The position numbers and the translations under genes were made by a program. Shown here in pieces: positions 7,184-13,564 of a stretch of 21,200 nt of DNA (positions are counted from its first letter, which is position 1; each line of letters opens with the position of its first letter). The DNA is from JBEVEP01 sp040512755 (GTDB lineage: Bacteria > Pseudomonadota > Alphaproteobacteria > Rhizobiales > Rhizobiaceae). The notes below the pieces were generated by a model, which saw only the letters and a program-made list of their open reading frames with translations, ran no database searches and was not told the origin of the DNA. The stretch lies in assembly GCA_040512755.1 (NCBI GenBank), contig JBEVEP010000178.1, positions 1-21,200 of the forward strand. Direction: 5' to 3'.

Positions 7184-8020
7184 TTACCGCAGTTCGGCAG
7201 GGAAACCGATCGTCGGCTCGGGCGGTGTCTCACCGAACCATTTCTTGAACGAATCCCTGTAAGTCGCAAATTCGACGCCGGTCATCGCCTCATGCAGGGC
7301 CGTGTTGACGAAGTTCAGCCAGTCGGCTTCCCCGCGCTTAACTGCGCATGCGTAAGTCTGCGGATTCCACCCATAGCCAGCATCCAGATATTTGTCAGGG
7401 TTCTGGAGTATGAACCACTTCAGCGACGAGGCATCTGTCGCGGCTGCATCTGCCCGTCCGGAGTTGAGCGCCTGGTACATCAGGTCGACGCTTTCATACT
7501 GGTCCACCTTCGCCTCCGGCAATGCCTGATGCACCATGTCCTCGGCATAGACGTTTTGAAGCACCGAAACCGTGACCGCGCTGCCTGCCGCCTTCAGGTC
7601 GTCATGTGACTTGTACTTACTGTCCTTCGTGAGCAGCAGGCTGACGCCCTCGCGGTAGTAGGGGATCGTAAAATTGACGAGTTGAGCGCGTGCGGCAGTT
7701 ACCGTCATGAACTGGCAGGTGATGTCTACTTTGTCAGTGACGACGTTCGGAACGCGGGCGTCCGAGGCTTGGGTAACGAACTCAACCTTTTCGGGATCAT
7801 CGAACAGGCCTTTGGCGACAATCTTGGCAATGTCAATGTCGAAGCCGGCCAGATTTCCCGCCTCGTCGCGGAAATGCCAGGGCGGATTGGTGCTGCCAGT
7901 ACCGACGATCAGCTTGCCCCGCGCAAGAACATCGGTGAGTTTGTCGGCCGAGGCGGCGCTCGGCGATAGGAGTGCTGTACCGACAAGGCCGATGACGATA
8001 AGTTTCAATCGATTGCTCAC
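7184..8020 (-). CDS. Periplasmic amino-acid-binding protein of ABC transporter (SBP_bac_3 family)
   Basis: This 278-aa protein has a Sec signal peptide (about residues 1-25, ending in ASA before DKLTDV) and no lipobox cysteine, so it should be soluble in the periplasm. Family features include RGKLIVGTGSTNPPWHFRDE, the FDIDIAKIVA segment, DITCQFMTVTAARAQLVNFT and the YREGVSLLL stretch, the usual two-lobe ligand-binding fold. It should deliver a polar amino acid or similar compound to the two permeases encoded just downstream. The start codon is GTG at 8020, five bases after GGAGGAA. It is the first intact gene of the operon. Confidence 0.92.
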   Translation of the reverse strand: MSNRLKLIVIGLVGTALLSPSAASADKLTDVLARGKLIVGTGSTNPPWHFRDEAGNLAGFDIDIAKIVAKGLFDDPEKVEFVTQASDARVPNVVTDKVDITCQFMTVTAARAQLVNFTIPYYREGVSLLLTKDSKYKSHDDLKAAGSAVTVSVLQNVYAEDMVHQALPEAKVDQYESVDLMYQALNSGRADAAATDASSLKWFILQNPDKYLDAGYGWNPQTYACAVKRGEADWLNFVNTALHEAMTGVEFATYRDSFKKWFGETPPEPTIGFPAELR

Positions 8021-8085
8021 ACCTTCCTCCCATGGTTGCTGGGCGGCCTCGTCGAGGCTGCACCCAGTCGTGGTCTCACCGCACC

Positions 8086-8250
8086 TTACTTATGCCGCAA
8101 CCAGCCATACGACGTCGACCAGCGGTCGCGCAGCCCGTAGACCTCGTCGATTACGTTGGAGACTCTGCGCAGCACCTTCGAGCAGGCGCCAATCGCTCGG
8201 TGCCGATGTCGTGCATGACGAGAATCGGCGGAGCAGTGCCGCTTGCCCAT
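8086..8250 (-). pseudogene. Decayed leading gene of the transporter operon, or a 54-aa short ORF
   Basis: The frame ending at 8086-8088 gives a convincing C-terminus, KVLRRVSNVIDEVYGLRDRW then STSYGWLRHK. Upstream, the protein-like reading switches frame: LWVLEWASGTAPPILVMHDI, then GTERLAPA. This suggests one frameshift in a small gene starting near the promoter at 8286-8315. The uninterrupted alternative is a 54-codon ORF from the ATG at 8250 (MGKRHCSADS...), with no good ribosome binding site. It ends 65 bases before the binding-protein gene. The family is not identified. Confidence 0.4.
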
Positions 8251-8273
8251 TCCAGCACCCAGAGCTGTATCTG

Positions 8274-8315
8274 AATTATCTTTTTATATGATAATTGGGC
8301 GAATTAGCTTGTCAA
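8274..8315 (-). promoter_or_regulatory. Sigma70-type promoter with overlapping operator-like inverted repeat
   Basis: On the minus strand, CTTGACA (-35, plus positions 8310-8315) is followed after 16-18 bases by TATCAT/TCATAT (-10, within 8286-8293). This is close to the rhizobial CTTGAC-N17-CTATAT consensus. A perfect inverted repeat AATTATC-N9-GATAATT (8274-8296) covers the -10 box and start region, in AT-rich DNA inside a GC-rich window. It would drive the transporter operon, about 250 bases before the binding-protein start, and the repeat looks like a repressor site. The regulator is unknown. Confidence 0.6.
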
Positions 8316-8559
8316 GCAATCTAAGTGTCCGCTCACGGAACGCAACTCAGGCGAGTGGCGGGTCGCAGCCGACAGTCCCCGCCGTCGAACCGGAGCCACT
8401 ACTTGGCCAAGTGGCAGTGTTTGCGCACATAGTCGTTATATTGGGCCGAGGGTTCGGCAATGCCCGGCGTAGGTTCCAAGCGAGTCAGTTAGGGATGGCG
8501 TTAGGGACGAGGCAGGAAGTTATATAAACCAATGAAAACGATTCGATATGTGAACTAAA

Positions 8560-8649
8560 TGGCGGAGAGGGAGGGATTCGAACCCCCGATACCCTTGCGA
8601 GTATGCCGCATTTCGAGTGCGGTGCATTCGACCACTCTGCCACCTCTCC
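8560..8649 (-). tRNA. tRNA-Ser(CGA)
   Basis: Minus-strand sequence from GGAGAGG (8649-8643) to CCTCTCC-G-CCA (8570-8560) closes a 7-bp acceptor stem. The anticodon arm is CCGCA-CTCGAAA-TGCGG, with anticodon CGA reading the serine codon UCG. The T arm contains GGTTCGAATCC, and a long variable arm (ATACTCGCAAGGGTAT) is typical of class II serine tRNAs. The CCA end is encoded. It stands between the accessory left part and the core gene block, reading away from rplU. Confidence 0.96.
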
Positions 8650-8683
8650 GCATTTGTGGTCGGCCGTTCCCGGCGCGGCGCAC

Positions 8684-8712
8684 TAGATAACGGCTGCGTT
8701 GCCGCCCTGCAA
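8684..8712 (-). promoter_or_regulatory. Promoter of tRNA-Ser
   Basis: Minus strand: TTGCAG (plus 8707-8712), 17 bases, then TATCTA (plus 8684-8689). The following bases are very GC-rich (GTGCGCCGCGCCGGG), as in stable-RNA promoters under stringent control. The start would fall about 30 bases before the mature tRNA. Confidence 0.55.
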
Positions 8713-8743
8713 GCCCAATCGCCGGAAATTCCGTCGCATCGCG

Positions 8744-8772
8744 TTGACTTCCTGGTGTCCTTGCGATAAGCA
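8744..8772 (+). promoter_or_regulatory. Putative promoter of rplU-rpmA
   Basis: TTGACT (8744-8749) is followed by a weak -10, GATAAG or TAAGCA (8765-8772), at 15-17 bases. It leaves a leader of about 115 bases before rplU with two small hairpins (CACGC-TTTCG-GCGTG near 8777-8791; CCGC-TTGAG-GCGG near 8848-8860). The -10 is poor, so this is only a likely site. I see no known riboswitch. Confidence 0.35.
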
Positions 8773-8895
8773 CGGCACGCTTTCGGCGTGGGCTTTCCGC
8801 GCCGGTTGTGTTTTAAACCCCGTAAGACTGACAAAAAGACGGCCGGACCGCTTGAGGCGGGCCATGAAGCCGGACCGAACAGCGAAAGGCAAAAA

Positions 8896-9339
8896 ATGTT
8901 CGCAGTCATTAAAACGGGCGGCAAGCAGTATCGCGTCGCCGCCAATGACCTTCTAAAGGTCGAGAAGCTCGCCGGCAATGCCGGTGATGTCATAGAATTT
9001 GCCGAAGTGCTCGCAGTGGGCGAAGGCGACAACGCAACCATCGGCGCGCCCTTTGTCGAAGGTGCGGTCGTTACCGCCGAAGTGGTTGAGCAGGGTCGCG
9101 CCAAGACGGTCATCGCTTTCAAGAAGCGCCGCCGTCAGAATTCGCGCCGCACGCGTGGCCACCGCCAGCACCTCACCACGGTCCGGATCGCGGAGATCCT
9201 GACCGGCGGAGCCAAGCCGGCCAAGAAAGTCTCGGCCAAAAAGGACGAGGCTGTTGAGGCCGCCGCCGAAGCAGGCGAAAAGAAACCCGCCAAGAAGGCT
9301 GCGCCGAAAAAGGCTGCGGCTGCGGCGGAAAACGAGTAA
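8896..9339 (+). CDS. rplU: 50S ribosomal protein L21
   Basis: MFAVIKTGGKQYRVAANDLL at the N-terminus and KRRRQNSRRTRGHRQHLTTV followed by RIAEI are diagnostic for bacterial L21, which binds 23S rRNA in the large subunit. The core ends near residue 103. The remaining 40 or so residues are a Lys/Ala/Glu-rich tail (KKPAKKAAPKKAAAAAENE), an extension common in rhizobia. The ATG at 8896 follows AAAGG at seven bases. An upstream in-frame start at 8788 adds residues foreign to L21 and was rejected. It is co-transcribed with rpmA, 24 bases downstream. Confidence 0.97.
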   Translation: MFAVIKTGGKQYRVAANDLLKVEKLAGNAGDVIEFAEVLAVGEGDNATIGAPFVEGAVVTAEVVEQGRAKTVIAFKKRRRQNSRRTRGHRQHLTTVRIAEILTGGAKPAKKVSAKKDEAVEAAAEAGEKKPAKKAAPKKAAAAAENE

Positions 9340-9363
9340 GACTGAGCACCAAGGAGAAAACCG

Positions 9364-9633
9364 ATGGCACATAAGAAAGCTGGCGGTTCGTCGCGCAACG
9401 GTCGCGATTCAGAGTCCAAGCGCCTTGGCGTGAAGAAGTTCGGCGGCGAGAAGGTGCTTGCCGGCAACATTCTCGTGCGTCAACGCGGCACCAAGTGGCA
9501 CCCAGGCGCCAATGTCGGCATTGGCAAGGATCATACGCTTTTTGCGCTCGAGCAGGGCGCGGTCGCGTTCCGAAATAAAGCCAACGGCCGCACTTACGTA
9601 TCGGTTAACCCGATGACGGACGCAGCGGAATAG
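9364..9633 (+). CDS. rpmA: 50S ribosomal protein L27
   Basis: The 89-aa protein starts MAHKKAGGSSRNGRDSESKR, followed by LGVKKFGGE and later GTKWHPGANVGIGKDHTLFA, the L27 signature. The flexible N-terminus reaches the peptidyl transferase centre, where it helps tRNA placement. It begins AHKKAGGS directly after Met, so no Firmicutes-type N-terminal cleavage is needed. A ribosome binding site (AAGGAG) precedes the ATG. Standard rplU-rpmA pair, ended by the hairpins at 9650-9732. Confidence 0.97.
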   Translation: MAHKKAGGSSRNGRDSESKRLGVKKFGGEKVLAGNILVRQRGTKWHPGANVGIGKDHTLFALEQGAVAFRNKANGRTYVSVNPMTDAAE

Positions 9634-9649
9634 CCGGATCCGCACTAAA

Positions 9650-9679
9650 ACACCGGCGCCCCATCTCGGGAACCGGTGT
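9650..9679 (+). repeat. Intergenic hairpin after rpmA
   Basis: Inverted repeat ACACCGG ... CCGGTGT with a 16-base loop, 17 bases after the rpmA stop. It precedes the stronger terminator at 9704-9732 and may help stop transcription or protect the mRNA 3' end. Confidence 0.45.
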
Positions 9680-9703
9680 CTGGAACAGTCCAGAAAAGGA
9701 GCG

Positions 9704-9732
9704 GGGGAGATGGGTCGCCATCTCCCCTTTTT
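9704..9732 (+). terminator. Rho-independent terminator of rplU-rpmA
   Basis: A perfect 10-bp stem, GGGGAGATGG / CCATCTCCCC, with a GTCG loop, followed directly by TTTTTC. This is the best intrinsic terminator in the window. The next gene (9751) starts only 18 bases later, so its mRNA may depend on read-through or a promoter inside this segment. Confidence 0.88.
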
Positions 9733-9750
9733 CTATCTCTGGAGGAAGCC

Positions 9751-10341
9751 ATGGTTGCCGAACTGGACGTCCTGAACGACGAAAGTCTGGCTATAGATTG
9801 CCCGGTCCTCGTCACGGAGCGGCTGGTGCTGAGGCCGCCGCATGAGGATGACATTCCCGAGCTGGTGCAGCTGGCAAACAACCGCCGCGTCGCCGAAATG
9901 CTGGGCCGCATGCCGCATCCATATGGTGAGACGGAGGCCCGGGCGTTCCTCGCCATGGCCAAGGAAAGGCGCAATGCGGGCTGCGTCTACGCCGTCACAC
10001 TCGCCGAGAGCGGGGCTTTCATCGGGTGCGCGGGGCTAAACGGCGTTAGCGGCGGCCTGGAATTGGGCTACTGGATCGGCGAGCCGTATTGGAAGCGCGG
10101 ATATGCGACTGAAGCAGCGCATGCGTTGGTCGATCTTGCCTTCCGTGCAACGGCGATTGAAACGCTCAATGTGTCCTGCCGTGTGATGAACCCGGCTTCA
10201 CGGCGCGTGATCCACAAATGCGGTTTCCAGTATGCTGGCCAGGGCATGCTGCGCTCGATGGCGGCCGGCCAGGTCCCGGTGGAACAGTATCACCTGGACC
10301 GCAAGACGTGGGTCAGCCTCAGGACGTGGGCGCGGATGTAG
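9751..10341 (+). CDS. GNAT-family N-acetyltransferase (RimJ/RimL-like)
   Basis: This 196-aa protein shows the RimJ/L-type acetyltransferase pattern. It begins with TERLVLRPPHEDDIPELVQL, then has GYWIGEPYWKRGYATEAAHA followed by LVDLAF for the acetyl-CoA-binding motif A region (about residues 108-135). NPASRRVIHKCGFQYAG is the usual C-terminal acetyl-CoA/substrate segment. It should transfer an acetyl group to an amine, perhaps a protein N-terminus; the true substrate is unknown. The ATG at 9751 has GGAGGAA five bases upstream and was preferred over the in-frame start at 9676, which reads through the terminator. Its 3' end overlaps the convergent gene by 23 bases. Confidence 0.9.
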   Translation: MVAELDVLNDESLAIDCPVLVTERLVLRPPHEDDIPELVQLANNRRVAEMLGRMPHPYGETEARAFLAMAKERRNAGCVYAVTLAESGAFIGCAGLNGVSGGLELGYWIGEPYWKRGYATEAAHALVDLAFRATAIETLNVSCRVMNPASRRVIHKCGFQYAGQGMLRSMAAGQVPVEQYHLDRKTWVSLRTWARM

Positions 10342-11209
10342 GCTTCGGGCCGCTCAGCTCAAGCCACACGGGGAGGTGATCCGAGCCATGGGCGTTCCGA
10401 TCGATCCAGCTTTTCTCCACGCGGTCCGCGAGGCTCGCGTGGAGGAAGGCGTAGTCGATCAGGCGGCTCTTGTCCGGACGGGTTTCGTCGATCCATGAGA
10501 CCGAGCCGGACGGTATTTCCCGGCCAAGCGTAAAGGCGTCGACAGGATGATGCGCGACGATTTGACGGCCTTCGGAATAGTCGGTCTCGCCCGTCATCAG
10601 AACGTATTCGGGCGAGCCCTGGACCATGTTGAAGTCACCAAGAAGGATAAACGCTTCCGGAGCCGGAGGCTCGGGATAGCCGTATTCCGCCGCTCCGGTC
10701 AGAGCGCCGCCCTCCATCGGATAGGCAAAGACATGCTCCTTGAGGTGGCGTATCTGCAGCATCCGCTCCTCGAGATTGACGTGGTCGAGATGGACCGAAT
10801 AGACCCTGATCGCCTCGTCGGGCATCATGATCAACGCTTCCAGCGCCGAACGCTGAAGGTTGCCGCGATTGAAGCGCCGGGTCCGTGGAAGGAGGAGATT
10901 GCGCGAAGAAATGATCGGCCAGCGCGAAAGCACCATGTTGCCGAACTGCAGACGCCGGTTGGCGGGCCTTCCATTCTCGTCGCGCGCCCCGAAATCGACG
11001 TCCATAGCGGGACTGAAAACATAAAAGTAATCCGGCAAAAGAGCTGCAAGGCCAGCGACCATGTCAGCTCCGTCGTTGCGAACGAAGTTACGCGTCACCT
11101 CCTGAAGCGCAATGATGTCGGCCCCCGCGAGACTCGCCACGATTCGTTCAAGCCCGTACCGGCCGTCCTGGCCAATTCCGTATTGGATATTGTATGTGAC
11201 GAGTTTCAT
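10319..11209 (-). CDS. Endonuclease/exonuclease/phosphatase-family protein
   Basis: This 296-aa protein carries the motifs of the DNase I-like EEP fold in order: TYNIQYG (residue 5 on), ALQEV with the metal-binding Glu37, VYSVHLDH, LLGDFN, RLIDYAFL and the C-terminal HGSDHLPVW. All the catalytic Asn, Glu, Asp and His positions look intact. The family includes nucleases and phosphodiesterases acting on nucleic acids, phosphoinositides or sphingomyelin, so the substrate is open. No signal peptide is visible. It is the only minus-strand gene within the core block. It is divergent from obgE and convergent with the acetyltransferase, which it overlaps by 23 bases. GGGGAGA lies about ten bases before the ATG. 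Confidence 0.9.
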   Translation of the reverse strand: MKLVTYNIQYGIGQDGRYGLERIVASLAGADIIALQEVTRNFVRNDGADMVAGLAALLPDYFYVFSPAMDVDFGARDENGRPANRRLQFGNMVLSRWPIISSRNLLLPRTRRFNRGNLQRSALEALIMMPDEAIRVYSVHLDHVNLEERMLQIRHLKEHVFAYPMEGGALTGAAEYGYPEPPAPEAFILLGDFNMVQGSPEYVLMTGETDYSEGRQIVAHHPVDAFTLGREIPSGSVSWIDETRPDKSRLIDYAFLHASLADRVEKSWIDRNAHGSDHLPVWLELSGPKPTSAPTS

Positions 11210-11313
11210 CGCCCGTCATTCTCCCCCTGCAGCAAATCCCCTCGCATGCGCGCATACTTTGCGCTAGAGCGATGCCATCATCCTTTAATAGCAACTATTT
11301 CGTTGGCCGACCG

Positions 11314-12345
11314 ATGAAATTTCTCGACCAGACAAAAGTATATATTCGCTCCGGAGACGGCGGAGCCGGATCGGTCTCATTCCGCCGCGAGAAGTTCATC
11401 GAATTCGGCGGGCCTGACGGCGGCGATGGCGGCCGCGGCGGTGACGTGTGGGTGGAGGCGGTGGACGGGCTGAACACGCTGATAGACTATCGCTACCAGC
11501 AGCATTTCAAGGCCAAAACCGGCATCCATGGAATGGGCCGCAACAGAACCGGAGCCAAAGGCGCCGATGTTGTGCTGAAAGTGCCGGCCGGGACGCAGGT
11601 TTTCGAAGAGGACAACGCAACGCTCATTTGCGATCTCACCGAAGCTGGTCAACGTTTCCGCCTCGCAGCCGGAGGCAATGGCGGCTTCGGCAACCAACAT
11701 TTCAAGACGTCGACAAACCAGGCCCCACGTCGCGCCAACCCTGGCCTGCCCGGGGAAGAGCGGACCATATGGCTGCGATTGAAGCTGATCGCGGATGCGG
11801 GTTTGGTGGGTATGCCCAATGCCGGCAAGTCTACTTTCCTTGCAGCGGTCACCGCAGCAAAGCCGAAAATAGCCGACTATCCCTTCACCACGCTGCACCC
11901 CAATCTCGGGGTCGCCCGCGTCGACGCGCGCGAGTTCGTCGTTGCCGACATCCCCGGTTTGATTGAAGGCGCGCATGAGGGAGTAGGCATCGGCGACCGG
12001 TTCCTCGGCCATGTCGAGCGGACACGTGTCCTGCTGCATCTGGTGTCGGCGCAAGAGGAGAACCCGTCCAAGGCCTATAAGGTCGTGCGCGGTGAATTGG
12101 CGGCCTATGGGCATGGTCTGGCGGACAAACCTGAAATCGTTGCGCTGAGCCAAGCCGACACGCTCGGCCCGGACGAACGCAAGAAGAAGCTCGCGTCCCT
12201 AAAGAAAGCCGCAGGCCGGACGCCGCATCTGATATCAGCCGTCAGCGGCGAGGGCGTCGAAGCAGTGTTGCGGGCATTAGTGACTGAAATTCAGGGCTCT
12301 CACGAGAAGAAGCCCGAGTTGTCGCAGTCGCGCTGGACGAGCTGA
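11314..12345 (+). CDS. obgE: Obg-family ribosome assembly GTPase
   Basis: This 343-aa GTPase has the glycine-rich Obg domain (residues 1-158, e.g. GGPDGGDGGRGGDVWVEAVD), then the G domain. That carries the P-loop GMPNAGKST (166-174), the G3 stretch DIPGLIEGAHEGVGIG, and G5 SAVSGEG. The G4 motif reads SQAD (279-282) rather than NKxD, a variation I recall from rhizobial Obg proteins. It binds the 50S subunit and links ribosome maturation to growth and stringent response. The ATG at 11314 begins MKFLDQTKVYIRSGDGG, the normal Obg N-terminus; an in-frame start at 11272 was rejected. The ribosome binding site is weak. proB follows after 62 bases. Confidence 0.96.
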   Translation: MKFLDQTKVYIRSGDGGAGSVSFRREKFIEFGGPDGGDGGRGGDVWVEAVDGLNTLIDYRYQQHFKAKTGIHGMGRNRTGAKGADVVLKVPAGTQVFEEDNATLICDLTEAGQRFRLAAGGNGGFGNQHFKTSTNQAPRRANPGLPGEERTIWLRLKLIADAGLVGMPNAGKSTFLAAVTAAKPKIADYPFTTLHPNLGVARVDAREFVVADIPGLIEGAHEGVGIGDRFLGHVERTRVLLHLVSAQEENPSKAYKVVRGELAAYGHGLADKPEIVALSQADTLGPDERKKKLASLKKAAGRTPHLISAVSGEGVEAVLRALVTEIQGSHEKKPELSQSRWTS

Positions 12346-12407
12346 GGCACGATGCGATCGATGCTTCCAGTCTATGTTACATGTCCGCCTGCACACGGAA
12401 TTTTCGC

Positions 12408-13562
12408 ATGACCATCCAGTCGCTCAAAAAATACCGGCGCATCACCGTCAAGATCGGATCGGCCCTGCTCGTGGATCGTTCGTCCGGTTTGAAACGCGAC
12501 TGGCTTGCATCGCTGGCCTCTGACATCGCTGTCCTTGCCGGGGCTGGCGCGGAAGTTCTTGTGGTCTCCTCTGGGGCCATAGCTCTTGGCCGTACAATAC
12601 TTGGTCTCGGTAGAAGCGTGCTCAAGCTGGAGGAGAGCCAAGCTGCCGCCGCGGTTGGACAGATTGCGCTGGCAGGCGCCTGGTCGGAAGAACTTGGACG
12701 CAAGGGCCTGAAGTCGGGGCAAATTCTCGTCACCTTGGGCGATACCGAGGAGCGCCGCCGTTATCTGAATGCGCGCGCGACTGTTTCGACGCTTCTGAAG
12801 ATGAATGCCATTCCGGTCATCAACGAGAACGATACCGTCGCAACGACAGAGATCCGTTACGGCGACAATGACCGCCTGGCAGCACGTATGGCGACCATGA
12901 TGGGCTCCGATCTTCTCGTGCTTCTGTCGGACATCGACGGCTTGTACACGGCGCCGCCGGCGGTCGATCCGCAGGCGCGCTTCATTCCTGTGGTCGACCG
13001 CATCACACCGGAGATCGAAGCCATGGCGGGCGCTGCGGCTTCAGAGTTATCGCGCGGCGGGATGCGCACGAAGCTGGACGCCGGCAAGATTGCGACGACC
13101 GCCGGGACTGCGATGATCATTACGGCGGGCACAAGATTCAACCCCCTGATGGCAATTGAACGCGGCGAACGCGCGACATTTTTCCGCCCGAGCGCCCTGC
13201 CGGTGAAAGGCTATAAGACCTGGATCGCAGGACAACTGGAACCCGCGGGCCGCCTTACAGTAGATGCCGGGGCGGTCGGTGCGCTAATTTCCGGGAAATC
13301 ACTGCTGCCGGCGGGCGTAAAGCTCGTCAGCGGCAATTTCTCGCGGGGCGACACGATTGCCGTCATCGCCCCCGACGGTCGCGAGATCGCGCGCGGTCTT
13401 GTTGCCTACGATGCCGCCGATGCCGTAAGGATCGCAGGACTGAAGAGCAGCGAGATCGCAAGCGTTCTGGGGTATGAGGCGCGGTCGGCCATGGTTCACA
13501 GGGACGACCTCGTCATGAGCCACGGCACTGAGTCCGCTGTTCCCATAAAGGCGGAGTCCTAG
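12408..13562 (+). CDS. proB: Glutamate 5-kinase
   Basis: This 384-aa enzyme phosphorylates L-glutamate to glutamyl 5-phosphate, the first step of proline synthesis. The amino acid kinase domain shows VKIGSALLVD near the N-terminus, VSSGAIALGR for the substrate loop and VINENDTVATTEIRYGDNDR. The C-terminal 100 residues or so (PAGRLTVDAGAVGALISGKS onward, with FSRGDTIAVIAPDGREIARG) form the PUA domain of long-form ProB. I chose the ATG at 12408 (MTIQSLKKYRRITVKIG), preceded by GGAA. An in-frame ATG at 12381 lacks a ribosome binding site. The stop is two bases before the start of proA, so the pair should be translationally coupled. Proline feedback inhibition is expected from the family. Confidence 0.96.
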   Translation: MTIQSLKKYRRITVKIGSALLVDRSSGLKRDWLASLASDIAVLAGAGAEVLVVSSGAIALGRTILGLGRSVLKLEESQAAAAVGQIALAGAWSEELGRKGLKSGQILVTLGDTEERRRYLNARATVSTLLKMNAIPVINENDTVATTEIRYGDNDRLAARMATMMGSDLLVLLSDIDGLYTAPPAVDPQARFIPVVDRITPEIEAMAGAAASELSRGGMRTKLDAGKIATTAGTAMIITAGTRFNPLMAIERGERATFFRPSALPVKGYKTWIAGQLEPAGRLTVDAGAVGALISGKSLLPAGVKLVSGNFSRGDTIAVIAPDGREIARGLVAYDAADAVRIAGLKSSEIASVLGYEARSAMVHRDDLVMSHGTESAVPIKAES

Positions 13563-13564
13563 CC

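Noticed and set aside
5306..8498. Shared 14-mer GTCAGTTAGGGATG near 5306 and 8485, considered as an attachment-site pair
   Set aside because: About one such match is expected by chance in 21 kb, the flanks do not match, and no recombinase lies between them.
8777..8895. Possible ribosomal-protein leader RNA or riboswitch upstream of rplU
   Set aside because: Only two short hairpins are visible and no known alphaproteobacterial leader motif could be recognised.
8520..9122. 200-codon minus-strand ORF covering the tRNA and rplU start
   Set aside because: It runs through a clear tRNA gene and antisense to rplU, with no protein-like sequence.
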